Source: Anaeromyces robustus (taxonomy: Eukaryota > Neocallimastigomycota > Neocallimastigomycetes > Neocallimastigales > Neocallimastigaceae). Taken from it: a stretch of DNA of 64,000 nt. Numbering within the stretch: the stretch's first letter is position 1; each line of letters opens with the position of its first letter. The position numbers were made by a program, and so were the translations under genes. This document shows positions 1 through 38,490 of this stretch, piece after piece. The stretch is taken from NCBI GenBank assembly GCA_002104895.1, contig MCFG01000056.1, positions 161,390 through 225,389 of the forward strand, given 5' to 3'. The notes under the pieces were generated by a model, which worked only from the letters and a program-made list of their open reading frames with translations, made no database searches and was not told where the DNA came from.

Positions 1-264
1 GCAGAAATGGATGATAAAGATATGTTATTAAATGAAAAATTAGAAAAATTAAATATATTAAATGAAAAATATATTAAATGTCAAGAAGAATTTTCTAATA
101 TTAATGATAAATATAAATTACTTGAAACAAAATCATCTCAAGATAATGATGAATTAAAGAGACAATTAAATGAATTATCAAATCAAAAAGGAAAATTAGA
201 ATCAACACTAGATGTAATAAAAAAAGGATATGAACAAATGATTATAAAAACTATTGATAATTAA
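1..264 (+). CDS. 3' end of a coiled-coil protein gene (partial)
   Basis: The reading frame is open from base 1 (GCA GAA before the first ATG at 7), so the visible 87 codons are probably the C-terminal end of a longer protein that begins outside the window; the ATG at 7 is most likely internal. The sequence is highly charged and heptad-like, rich in Lys, Glu, Asn and Leu (for example LNEKLEKLNILNEKY and LKRQLNELSNQKGKLES), which indicates a continuous coiled coil up to the stop at 262-264. No enzymatic motif is visible. It converges with the Spg1-like gene on the other strand, leaving about 640 bases between the two stops. The family cannot be named from this fragment; a long coiled-coil scaffold or motor-tail protein is possible. 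Confidence 0.6.
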   Translation, partial: AEMDDKDMLLNEKLEKLNILNEKYIKCQEEFSNINDKYKLLETKSSQDNDELKRQLNELSNQKGKLESTLDVIKKGYEQMIIKTIDN

Positions 265-908
265 ACTAAAAATTTTCCAAATAGTAATTAATTATACCCT
301 TATTTATCTAACCTAAATTTCTATTCATTATTTATCTATTAATAATATGTTTAAAATTTAATAAAATAAAAATATAAAAAATAAAAATAAGAGAATATAT
401 ATATAAAGGATATAATATATAATTAAGAAACATAAAAAATAAATAAATAAAATATAAAGGTTTATATATATATATATTTAAATAATTATGTAAAATTATT
501 ATTTTATTTATTAAAATATTAAATTTATTATGGTAATATAAATAAAAGAATCTATACAACATCTTCTAATAATTAATGATATAAACTTATATAAATTTAT
601 AATTACACAGTAAAGCAAAGTATTTTTATAATTATTATTATCATTTTTTTTATTCTTTTTTATATTTTTTTCATATTTTTTTATTTTTATTTCTTAATAA
701 CAATATTTTTAACAACATACTAATATTAAATAAACAATAATTATTTTTTATATATAGTAGATATTTAAATTTTTTAATAATAAATCAGAAATATTTTTTC
801 TTAGTTTATTATGATAGATTTATTATATAGAGTTTTATTATAACCTTATATAATTCTTGATTATTTTGTATTTATATTTATAATTTGATGCTATTATATT
901 AAATAATT
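265..908. other. Intergenic, convergent 3' flanks
   Basis: AT-only spacer between two convergent stops. It holds short TA runs and homopolymers and presumably the 3' UTRs of both genes. I see no coding exon or structured RNA in it. Confidence 0.6.
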
Positions 909-2398
<1,490 letters not shown>

Positions 2399-3154
2399 GT
2401 TTAATATAAATTTGATTTATTAAAAATAAATATATATATATATTTCAAGAAAAAAAAAAGAAGACTTTAAATAAAAATTTTTTATTTAGTTTAATAAAAT
2501 GATAAATATAGATTTATTTTTTTTTTTATAATTAAATATAATTAAAGTTTTTTCTATATATTTTATTTGTGAAAATTATATATAAGTTTGAATATTTAAA
2601 TCTTATTTATTCTTATTTCTAAACTTTAATATTTTTATTTTTTTTAGAAATATTTAAAAATATTATTTAAAATATATATAGTATATATCAAATTTTATTA
2701 AATAATAATATTATTATTTAAATAATAATATAAAAAAATGAATAAAATAACATTTATAATATTTTAAATTATTTAATTCTTATTATTAATTATTAATATT
2801 AATATTTTATTATAATATAGTAATTGTATATAAATACTTATAATCTTTTTTTTAAAACATTTTGAAGCAATACAATAAAGTTATATATTGATATATATAA
2901 TCAAAAAAATTTTTTACTTTTTTTTTTAAATATAGTTATGTAAAAAACATTAATTATATAATAATAAAAATGACAAATATCTAATATTAACATATATAAA
3001 ATAATTTTAAATAAATAAATATTCAAATACTTTAATATTTTAAATCATATTTATTCATTCTATTATTCGATGCTTTTGTAAAATATAAATATATTAAAAT
3101 ACATATATTTTGAAATTTAATTACTATCCTACATTATACTAAAATATATATTAA
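2399..3154. promoter_or_regulatory. Shared divergent promoter region
   Basis: A 756-base spacer between two divergently transcribed start codons (2398 on the minus strand, 3155 on the plus strand). It is almost entirely A and T with T-rich runs; no individual element can be assigned. By position it must hold both promoters unless a further 5' exon exists. Confidence 0.5.
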
Positions 3155-7062
<3,908 letters not shown>

Positions 7063-8158
7063 CGATAATTTGATACTTGAATAAGGGAATTATTAGTAAA
7101 ATATTTTAATAATATATATATTATATACAATATATTATACCAATGTAAAATATATAATATAAAATAAAAAAAAAACGAACGAAAATAGAAAAAATTTGTA
7201 TAATTTATTAAATACTAAGTAATAATATATATAATATAATATTATTATTACATATTTAATATATTTAATATCATGATGCAATAGTTTATATATTTATAAA
7301 TCATTATCGATTGCATTATATATAAATATATTTTAAAATATATAAGCAAACAATTAAAAAAAAAAAACTAATAATAAAATATAGAAGTAAAAAAAACCAT
7401 ATTTACATAATTTTGATAATCAATTATTTTTATAATATTATAGTATTTATTAAAACTTTCATAACAGAACGAATTTTTTATATATAAATTTTTAACATAT
7501 ATATTATTTTTTTAAAAAAGTAATTATCATTATAAATTTTTATTAGATAAAATAGTAATACAAATATATATATATATATAAAATCCATATGATAAATAAT
7601 TAAAATATAAAATAACTTAACAGAATTATAAAATAAAATTAAAAATGATCAAAAAATTGATTCAATAAATATTATTTATTTAAACTTCCAGAATTATGAT
7701 ATACCTCATTAATATTATTTTTAATAATATAAAAAAATTCCTTTATATATATATATATACTTTTTCTTTCTTGCTTTCATTATTAATAAGCAATATATAT
7801 GTATAAGTAAATGTCATTATTAAAACAACTAAATTCTATTTTTTTAATCATTTTAATTTTTATTATTACACATTAGATAATAGAAATAAATATTAAATAA
7901 ATTAAATAAACAATTATTGGTTTTATTTAATAATATGCTTTATTTAATTTAATCTTTTTATGGTTTCTAAAAAAAAAAATTTAAATATATAATAATAAAT
8001 AAAATAAAAACATTTAAAATATAAAAGAAATATTTATATAAATGTATAAAAATAAATAGTAAAATATAAAATATAAAAAAATAAAATTACAATAATAATA
8101 ATAATAAAAATAAAAATTAAAATTAAAAATAAATAGTTTGGAATGAATAATACTAAAT
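7063..8158. other. Intergenic, convergent 3' flanks
   Basis: About 1.1 kb of AT-rich spacer between convergent stops of the ASH/RhoGAP gene and DIS3. Only homopolymers and TA runs are seen; no exon or RNA gene is supported. Confidence 0.6.
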
Positions 8159-14867
<6,709 letters not shown>

Positions 14868-15961
14868 TTTATTTTAATATTATTTATTAATAATAATAAA
14901 ATGTTCCTTTTAAATAAAAGAATTTAATGAGAATGTAATGCTCAGAAAAAAAATATTATATAAATAAATAAATGACGATTCTCTATAATTTTTAACGTAA
15001 TATATAATATCCTTGATATATAATGTGAATGATTATAATAAAATATTTTTTTTAAATTTTTTTTAAAAAAAAAAAATAATTAAAAAGTTATACATAAATA
15101 TGATTGGTTTAAAAATTAAAAATTTCATTATTAATATTTATGTTTATGTATAAATCAATTATATACATAAAATAATGATATTTTTAATTTTTGTTTTTTT
15201 TGTTTTGTTTTATAACATTTTAGTAACATCATAATTTTATACAATATGAAAATTATTATTAAAAAAAAAGAGATAGATAGAATAAAATACCATATATTCT
15301 AATAAAATAATAAAAGTATAATGTCAAAAATCTTTAGAAAAAAAATGTTAAAGCATAAATCAAAACATTCGCAAAAAAAATTTTAATATAATTTTAAATA
15401 AAAGAAAAAATAATGAATAGTAATAAAAAAAAAATAAAATAAAAAATAAAAATATATAAATGAATAAAAATTAAATATAATTAATAAGAAAATATATAAA
15501 TGAATAAAAATTAAATATAATTAATAAGAAAATATAAAAATTTAAATATAATATAATAATATTAATATGAAAAGAAAATTTTTAAAATGATTAATTTAAT
15601 AAATTATTAGTAACATTAAAGAAAAAATTTTAAAAAGCTTATAATATATTTATTTATAGTTTCCAGATAATGTATAATTTTTTTTTTTTTTTTATTGATG
15701 TAGTACAATTCTTTTTTTTTTCTAATAATTTTATAAGTAATAAATGTATATAACCAAATTAAAATATTATAAATAAAATATATTTAATATTTAATATAAT
15801 ATTTATTTATTTTTATTTATCCTTGATACTAGAAATATCGTAATAAATATATCCTAATCATAAAAATATTTATATTTTAGATAGATAGATTTTCCTTTAA
15901 ACTTAAATTTCTCGATTATTAGTGACCAAAGTGAATGATTATAATAAAATATCGCTTTTGT
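14868..15961. other. Intergenic between giant gene and DIS3
   Basis: AT-rich spacer upstream of DIS3, so it should contain the DIS3 promoter. A 31-bp unit near 15455-15485 is repeated in direct tandem up to about 15535. The string tgaatgattataataaaata appears at about 15027 and again at about 15931, a small dispersed direct repeat. No gene is supported. Confidence 0.5.
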
Positions 15962-16023
15962 CTAGAGCTCTACTTCATCGTCTTTAACAGTATCAGTAAA
16001 AAATGATAATGAAGCATCTTCTT
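15962..16023 (-). CDS. Possible orphan C-terminal exon
   Basis: An acceptor-like ATAG (ending at 16024) is followed on the minus strand by 62 bases whose frame reads EDASLSFFTDTVKDDEVEL and a TAG stop. The composition (GC-richer, acidic, non-repetitive) is unlike the surrounding spacer and like a real protein C-terminus. No matching upstream exon was found between here and the end of the giant gene at 16983, so it may be an alternative last exon of that gene, a remnant, or chance. The family is not recognised. Confidence 0.3.
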
Positions 16024-16982
16024 CTATTTATAAATAATAATTAAATATATATATATAAATCACAGTGGTTATTGAGAAAATAAGAAAATTAAATAATATT
16101 TTTTCTAAACAATAATAAAACTTCAAGAATAATGGAATGTTGAAAATAAATTAACAAACTTTTATTAAATAATTTCTAGTTTAATTAAAAAGGTTAAATT
16201 TTTACTCAAATCAGTTAATATTTATATATTTATATAATATTAATTTTTATTTAATAAAAAGATTTAATTTTTAATAATTATTATTACATGTTATTTTTAT
16301 TTATTTTTACTAATATTTTTATTAAAGTATTATGCATATTGCATATATAATCTTAATAATTTTTATATTATTTAACAATCATTTTTATTATTTAAATAAG
16401 ATAATATATTTATAAATTATGAAATTTATTTTTTTAGTTATTTTTATAATTATAATAATAAATATCAATTATTATTTAAATACAATAAGTATATTTTTTT
16501 ATTATATATTTATTAAAAATAATAAATATATAATAATTACAGGTATAAAGATAATTATAGAGTTTAGATAGTTTTTTTTATCTGTAAAATACTAAGATTA
16601 AGATATTATGATATTAATATAAAAGTTAAAATGTTAAATAGATAATATAGATAATGTACATAATGATTATAAATTGATAATTAATTAAATAATTATATTA
16701 TTAATAAATAGAAATATAAATAGGAATGAAAATAATTATATATAAATTCTATTTTTTATATTATTTTGTATTTTTATTTTCCTATTTATATTTTAATTTC
16801 TTGTTTATCTTAAATTATTATTATACTTTTTTTTTCTTTTTCTAAATTTATATTTATATCTAAGACTTTTTTTTTTTTTTAAAAAAAAAAAAAAAGAATA
16901 CATTAATTTTTAATAGTTTTTTATTTTTTTTTTTTTTAAATAATAATAATAATAATAATAAAAGTAAAAATAATAAAATATC
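16024..16982. other. AT-rich 3' flank of the giant gene
   Basis: About 960 bases of homopolymer-rich AT DNA downstream of the giant gene's stop. It includes T-rich and A-rich blocks that could fold back near 16865-16895. No further exon is supported. Confidence 0.5.
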
Positions 16983-29509
<12,527 letters not shown>

Positions 29510-32500
29510 CTTTAAATTAAAAATTGTATTAAAATAAAAATAATGTATGAAGTTATATGATATTTGTAATCAAAATAAGTTTATATAATTATTATAAAAT
29601 TTGTATTTTTCTTTTCTTCTTTTCTCTTTATTATTATATTATTATTGTTATTTGATATTTTGTTTGTTTTTAATTTAATAATTTATTAAATATTTAATAA
29701 TTATTTCAAATAATAATAATAAAGTATAATATGTAATTAATTATAATAAATTTAAATTTTGTAATTATTATTACTTTAAACATTTAGTATTAATTATATT
29801 ATGTTATTTAAAATAATAATATACTTACTTTACATGTTATAAAATTTTTATACTTCAAAATATATTAAATATATATATATATGCTTATCTTCACTAGTTA
29901 AAAAATATTTATTAAATTATTAAATAATGATATATTATGGAAAAAAAAAAAAAAGATTTAAAATTTAAATAAAGAATATATGATAATATGAAATAATATT
30001 ATAAGATAATATATTATATGGAATAAAGATATTTTTAAATTTTGAATTTAAATTATTAAATTTGTATTAGTTTTTTCCCGAATTTATGTTGATGTATAAA
30101 TAAAATTTTAAAATATTTCTCTTTTCATGGTATTAAAAATAATTGAAATTGCAATTTTTAAATTATGATAATAGTGTAGTTATAAAAGTAGAATTTTTCA
30201 ATATTAATCTTATCAAAATTTTTGAATTATTATTATATTAATTTATTCATAAAACATTTCTTTGATTGTTATTAACAATTAATTATTTATGGATAATTGA
30301 CAATTAATAATTAATAATTAATAATTGGATTATTGGTATTTGGTATTATTATTTATAATAATAATTTTAATATAGAATCTTTTAAAATATATACAATCTT
30401 TAATAAATTATAAATATAGAAAAAAAGAAAAATAAAAGTAAAAATTTTAAAATTTGAAAGTGAAAAAAAAAAAAAAAAAAAAAAAAGTAAAAATTATGAT
30501 TATTATATATAAATTTAATTAATCATTATAAGGCATAAAAAAAAACTTTTTTAGTATAACCGTCAACTATAATTATTAATTTTATTATTTTTAAAAAAAA
30601 AAATAATTATTTTTTATTCATCAATATATATTATATATAGAGTAATATATTATTAAATATATTAAATAATATATATTTATAAATTTTTACTATTCTAATA
30701 ATATTAAACATAAAGAAATATAAAAAAAGTATTTGTTATTAATTATTAATATAAATTATTGATTATAATATATTTTCAATTATTTATACGATTTAGATTA
30801 TCATATATTTTTTAATATTTTATAATATATTTGTATATATATCTATATTATTAATCAAATTAAATAATGGCGATTTTTTGTTATAATTATTATAATATAT
30901 TTATACAATATATTTATAATATATTATATTCAATTAAAAAACACTGGTAAAAATTTTAAAAAAATTTTTTTTTATTTCTCTTTATTTATTACTTTGTACA
31001 ATTATAAATTTATCTAATGGGGTGAAAATATATTAAACGATATATTATACAATATATAGAATATACATAGAATATATATTATTAAATATATATGATATAT
31101 TTAATCTGTATTATTAAATTTAAAAAGTAAATAAAATAAAAAAAAAAAAACTCTATAAATTTTAATTAATAAAAAAGAAAAAACTAAGTATAAATTAATT
31201 AATATATGTTAGACATATATTAACAATTCATTAATTTTTTATTATCATTTTTTTAAAATGAAAAAAAAAATTGAAGATTTACAAAATCTTAATTAATAAT
31301 TATTATAACTAAATAAATAAATAAATAAATAAATATAAATATTAATAAATATTAATAAATGTTAATAAATAATTAATAAATAATTAATAAATAATTAATA
31401 ACTAATAAATAAAAATAAAAATAATAAATATAATAAATAATATTAATTAAAAAAAAAAAATATTAATTAATAATTATAATAACTAATAAAAAAATCTTTA
31501 TAACAATGTTGATATTTAATAATATTTATATATTAATTTAATTATAATAAACACAATTTAAACTTTTATAGTATTATAAAATTTAAAGAAAAAAATAAAA
31601 TAAAAATTAAAAAAAAAAAAAAAACAATTTATAAAAGCTTTAATAATACCATATAAGAAAAGTATAAAATAAAATAATAACTTTTACAATAAAATGAAAT
31701 TACTTAATATTATTTTTCTATTAATTATTTTTTAATATATTTATGTTAAAATACTACATAAATTATTACTATAAAATTTTTGATTAAATTACTATGAAAT
31801 AAACATAATTTTTTATATATAATTTAAATATTAAAAAACATTTCTTTTTCATAAATGGCATGAAAGGGAACAGAAATTGGTAGAAATTATAAATTCAAAT
31901 TCATAAATTCCAGTTATTTATTATTAATACCTTAAATTAAAGTTAATATCAAATATATATTTTTTTTAAATATATATATTTAATATATTAAAAATGTAGT
32001 TTAATTCTTGAAATTATTAACAACTTGATTATCCATATTAAATATATTATCTTTATCGAAATTGAACAAAAAAATTTAATCAATATTAATAATTTTAAAT
32101 ATTAATATTTATTCTTTTTTTAACTATAATAGCATTTTAAATAATAATTTTCTTTTCAATTATCGAATAAACATTATTATTTATTATTTATTATTATACA
32201 TACTAATTATCAGTTATTTATCATTAATAATTATTTTATTATATACTATTTTCATCAATTATTTATTATGTTATTATTATATTAATTATATCATTATTTA
32301 TTATTTAACATAAAATATATTCATTATTACTCAATTACCATTATTATTCTTAATAAATTACCATAATTATTCATTATTAATAAATTAATCAATTACCATT
32401 ATTTATTATTTAATGATTCAATTACCGTTATTCATAATTCATCAATATAAAAATTTGTCATTAATATTGGCATTATTTTATATTTTAATATTTGACATAT

Positions 32501-33275
32501 TAATGGTTTTACATTTACTATTATTATTAAAACATAGAAACAAATAATTAAAACATTAATAATATTAATAATAAAAATTAATATATTTATTAGTACAGCC
32601 TTCGTTTAAAAAAAATTTTTTTTTTATTTGTATAACGTATTTTTTTTATTTATTTACAATTATTGATTTAATTTTTATGTATGACAAAAAAAATAAGGCA
32701 ATTTTTCTCTTTAAATCTTTTTAAAATTTATATTAATTCATTAATATAACTTTTAAATTCTGAAAATGAACAAAGATCATACTAAAAAAAAAATATGCAA
32801 TTTATTAATCATTGATTATGTAAAATTAAAGATTAATATAAAAATAAACAAAAGAAGGAAAAAATAATGTTAAAAATAGTTACATCTTTCAGTTCTATTT
32901 TATAATAATAAAATATAATAAAATATTAAAAAAAAATTATACATAAATATTTTTATCATTTTTTTTTTTTTTTAAAATAAAAAAAAACATGTTTTTTTAT
33001 ATATAAGGAAACATTTAATAATTTTTAATTTATTTCATATATTAATATTTATTTTTTATTTTTTAATTTTAAAATTTTACATAATATATTACAATGTATT
33101 ATAATATATTATTACGAAATGACCATCTTTAATAATTTATAATTATTATTTTAATTAATATATATATGTAATATATTAATGTATATTATAATAATTAAAT
33201 TAAAAATGTTAAGAATTATTAAAAATGAAACACAAAATATAAACTTAATATACTAAGTTTAAAATATTTTATAAT
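29510..33275. other. Gene-poor AT-rich spacer upstream of the giant gene
   Basis: About 3.8 kb of nearly pure A/T sequence with homopolymers of 10-24 bases and short tandem slips (for example TAAA and TAATAAA repeats around 31315-31440). It should contain the promoter of the giant gene near its right-to-left start. No ORF with normal composition and no structured RNA was found. Confidence 0.55.
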
Positions 33276-33276
33276 T

Positions 33277-33476
<200 letters not shown>

Positions 33477-35439
33477 ATTCATTATTGCTCATCATTATAA
33501 TTAATTTTATTTAAAACTTTATTTAAAATAAAATTTTTCTTTTGAAAAAAAAATTTCATAGCCAATAAAAAAAATTGATTTTAATTAAATTTTTTTTTTA
33601 AAATAAATTTTATATTATTATTATAAAATAAAATTTAAAATATAATAATTATTAATAATTTATCAGAGGAAAAAAATAATAGCAAAATTCGTAAACTTTA
33701 AAAATATATATATATATAATGATTATAATTATTTAACATATAATAAAATATAATTATTAAAGTTATTTAATATATAATAATAATGATATATAAATGATAA
33801 AGAAAAAACTATTAATCAATTTGATATAAACTGTGGCGATATCAATACTTCTACTAAAGAAAGAAATAAATTATATAATATTTCTTTAAAATAAAAATAA
33901 AAAACCAATTATTAATATTAACTATCATAAATTCAATAAAAAGAAAATTACGGCGTTTAATATAATATGTATAATGTGTATAATTAAAATGTGTTGTATA
34001 GAATAACTTTTTATTTCCATAATCTTTATTAATAATTAATAATGTATAATATTAACTATATAAAAGCATATTTGAATATATTTCTTTTTTTATACTAATT
34101 AGTATCAAATAATTGAATTATTTAACAAAAAAAAATCATTAATCAAAAAAAAATCAATTTATATATTAATGTATATATTGATTTAAATATATTCACTTGA
34201 TATATAAAACAATAAAACAATAAATATTAATATTTAAAAAAAAAAAAAAAAAAAGACTTTTTTTTATTAATTTTTCAATGTAATATGCATAAATATTTTA
34301 TTATTATTAGAATTTTTACTATGTACAATATCTATATTTTTAATAGATATATGTAAAATAGGAACAATCATAATCTTTTAATTAATTTCTGAAAAAAGTT
34401 AATATGATATACCTTTTGTTTAAATTAATAATTATTTGATTCTCACTAAAAATAAAATACAAATATTAATAATATAGTAATCACGATGTCTTTATCATTT
34501 TTATTATTTATTATTATCATTAATAATTATAAATAAAATTATTGTTATTATTATTTATAATTATAATCACTTTGTAACTTTAAATGATATTAATTACATC
34601 TCGTTAAATTAAACTAATTTGTAATATCAAAAAATAATTTTTGATAAATACACTTACCATAAAAAAATTTTTAATTATACTATATTTAGTTAAATAAAAT
34701 ATATTTTAATATTATTTTGCAATAATTACATAAGAAAAATCAATTAATATAATAAAAAATTATTTAACAATTCTTTTTTTTTTTTTAAAAAAAAAAAAAT
34801 CATAATAAAAGTTAATTAATATACATTAATTGTTATTTAATTATTGAGGATTGGATTAATTTTCCTATAGACTTTTTTAACATTTTCGAAAATGTAAAAA
34901 ATATTTTATCATACCATTAAAAAAATTATATAAATTTTATTTCAATAACAATTTATATTTTTTAACTAGTATAGATATTATAATAATAATAGTATTAATA
35001 GTAATAATAATAAATTAAATTTCATTTTTTTTTTTTTTTTTTACTTTTTTTGGTACTATCTGATATATTATTGTAATAAAAAATTTTTATTAAGGATAAT
35101 AATAAAATTTTTATATATTTTAACACCAACATTCTTATTAATCAGAAAAATGACGATATTATGATATAATATTAAATATATAATGTAAGGTAAAATTCAT
35201 TAATTGACTTATAGAACGAAAAATAATTAATATGTAATATAATAATCATTAACAATAATCATTAAAAAAAATTATATGTATTAAAAAAGATGTTTAATCT
35301 TTATTATTCAATAGAATAAGGTTTTATATGTATAAATAAATATATATATATGTTATATATACATTTTTACATTTTTATACTTATTTTTCGAGAATAAATA
35401 TATAAAAATAAAATTATATTATATATTTATAACTATTTT
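33477..35439. other. Gene-poor AT-rich spacer
   Basis: About 2 kb of AT-rich sequence with poly-A and poly-T tracts and short palindromic TA runs. Nothing coding is supported. Confidence 0.55.
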
Positions 35440-35781
35440 TATTATTATTATTATATATTTATAATTATTATTATTAATTATTATTATTAATTAATTAATA
35501 AATTATTATTATTATTATTATTAATTATTAATTATTATTATTATTATTATTTTTTATTATTTTTATTATTATTTATTATTATTAATTATTATTATTATTA
35601 TTTATTATTATTTATTATTATTATTATTTATTATTATTAATTATTATTTATTATTATTAATTATTATTATTATTTATTATTATTAATTATTATTATTATT
35701 ATTTATTATTATCATTATTATTATTATTATTTATTTATTATTATTATTATTTTTATTATTATTATTATTATTATTATATAT

Positions 35782-35848
<67 letters not shown>

Positions 35849-35870
35849 TTATCATTATCATTATAATATT
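35440..35870. repeat. Mixed ATT / TTA / ATTT simple-sequence block
   Basis: Interleaved ATT and ATTATTT units followed by a clean ATTT array (35778-35848). Irregular phase suggests repeated slippage. Confidence 0.85.
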
Positions 35871-36820
35871 ATTAATTATTATTATATATTATTATTATTA
35901 ATTAATTATACTTATTAATTATTATTATATTAATTATTATTTCTTAATTATTATTATTATTATTATTTTAATTATATTATTATTATTTATATTAACAATC
36001 ATTAAATATAATTATCAATATTTATTTATTTATTTACTTACCATAATTAATAAATGTTTTTTTTTTTTTTTTGTTTTTTGTTTTTTGTTTTTCATTAATA
36101 AATCTTTAATTTATCTATATTTATTTAAATGAAAATGTTTCTTTTTTTTTTTTTAATAAAAATAAAAAAAAATTTTATGAAACTCTATGTATGTTTTATT
36201 AATTAATTAATTAATTTAATTTTTAAATATGATATGGATACATGAAATATTATTATTTTTTTTTTTTTTTAATTAAATAAATTTATGAGATGTAATAATT
36301 AATAAAGAAAGTTAAAAAGTCAAAATGTCAAAATATATTTTCAAGTAACTAAAAGATTAACAAAAAAGGTAATAATGAAAAACAAAAACAAAAAAAATAT
36401 AGATATATAAATGTTATATGTAATATATTTATTTTCATTAAATAAATAAATAAATAATATGACTTATTTCCAAATAAGTTAAAAATATATATAAAGTGTA
36501 TAAATCAATGTTAAATAATCTATAAATGCAATATTTCATTTAAAAAAGTTTAACTAAAAAAACAGAAATATATATAATAAAAGTTTTTCATCTTAAAAAT
36601 ACTCTTTATTTATTTACTTATTTATTTATACCAATATTTAAATATAATTGCTTAGCAAATTTCACGTGATATCTGAGAATTTAATGGATGGTAAAAATTT
36701 TAAAATCAAATTATTCCCATAATTTTTTAAATTTTTAAATTTTTAAACTATGGTAATTTTTTAATAAATGGTAATTTCAAAATGGTACCTCTAAATATGG
36801 TAATGGTAATTTTTTTTTTT
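35871..36820. other. Gene-poor AT-rich spacer
   Basis: AT-rich spacer between microsatellites. A CACGTG hexamer lies at about 36663, isolated and without a gene nearby. Short near-tandem units containing TGGTAATTTT occur around 36745-36815. Confidence 0.45.
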
Positions 36821-36967
36821 ATTTTATTTTATTTTATTTTATTTTATTTTATTTTATTTTATTTTATTTTATTTTATTTTATTTTATTTTATTTTATTTT
36901 ATTTTATTTTATTTTATTTTATTTTATTTTATTTTATTTTATTTTATTTTATTTTATTTTATTTTAT
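36821..36967. repeat. TTTTA pentanucleotide array, 29 copies
   Basis: About 147 bp of apparently perfect ATTTT units. The poly-aromatic ORF over it is an artefact. Confidence 0.95.
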
Positions 36968-37530
36968 TATTAAACACAAGCGAGTATATTAATGATATAA
37001 TAAGACATATCTAAAAACTTTTTTTAGTTTTATTTCACTATTCCCTCTACAAAAATAAAAACATATTAACATTGAATTCTAAATTTCTTACCAATTAATG
37101 GAAAATTTTAATAATAAATGAATAATAAATAAATAATAAATAAATAAAAATTTTTTTTAAGGACCTCAAAAAATTTTTTTAATTATTTAATTTTCCAGTT
37201 TATCATGTGAATTATTAAATAAAATTCTATTATTCTATTATTATTTCTACCGATTATTGCCACATAATATTATTACTATTATATTACTATTTCCTAATGA
37301 AAAAACTTATATATATTAAATTAATGCATACAAGCTAATATAAATAAAAAAAGTAATGGTCACAATTATTAATTAAGTGTCATTAAATTTAATTTTGTCC
37401 CTATGTCTATATCAATATATTTTATAATAGAGTTACAAATATTATATTATATTTTTATAAATTACATACTAATATATTTTAATAGTAATAACAAAAAATA
37501 ACAATATTATTCACTATTATCATTATTACT
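36968..37530. other. Gene-poor AT-rich spacer
   Basis: AT-rich spacer without a supported gene between two microsatellite arrays. Confidence 0.5.
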
Positions 37531-37677
<147 letters not shown>

Positions 37678-37799
37678 TACTAATTAATTATTTACTATTA
37701 TTACTATTAATAATTTTTTTTATTTGAAAAAAAAAAAATAATACATCGACAATTCAATTATTTATTATTAGATTATAAAATAATATTATTATAATTTTA

Positions 37800-38213
37800 T
37801 AGTGGTATCTATTGGATGAAAAATGGAAATGAAAATATATTCATATATTTAGAAGAACATAGAGCAGATATAAATATAGAAGATAGATATTAGTAATACA
37901 GAAGTATGTTTATGTATAGTAATACTCCATTATTTGATTAATGTAAAAGTGGAAATGAAAATATTTAATTAGATAATAAATACAAATAAAAAAAATGGTA
38001 TTTATTGTATGTTTAAGTAGGAATAAAAAATATAGTAGAATATTTAATTGAACATAGAATAGATATACATAAAAAAAATAATTATGAAGTACCAATATTA
38101 AAAAGGTGGAAGTAGAATGAAATGAAAATATGGTAAAACGTTTAGTTGAACATGGAGCTGATATAAATAAAATAAATTAGTGTGATGAAACACCATTACA
38201 TTGTAACTAATAA
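37800..38213 (+). pseudogene. Decayed ankyrin-repeat gene fragment
   Basis: In several plus-strand frames the segment reads as recognisable ankyrin repeat pieces: NGNENIFIYLEEHRADINIED near 37824-37886, NTPLFD then a stop and KSGNENI near 37920-37961, IVEYLIEHRIDIHKKNNYE near 38031-38085, and a last unit with RLVEHGADINKIN, a stop, then DETPLHCN near 38139-38210. Spacing of about 100-110 bases per unit matches the 33-residue repeat. Stops and frame changes interrupt every unit, so it cannot code. The consensus style (GNENIVKYLVEHGADIN) is that of the very large ankyrin families in anaerobic gut fungi. It is flanked by ATTT arrays on both sides, so it is an isolated island of formerly coding sequence. 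Confidence 0.8.
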
Positions 38214-38253
38214 CAAATAATATTAAAATTATATAAAAAAAATTATATTTATT

Positions 38254-38490
<237 letters not shown>

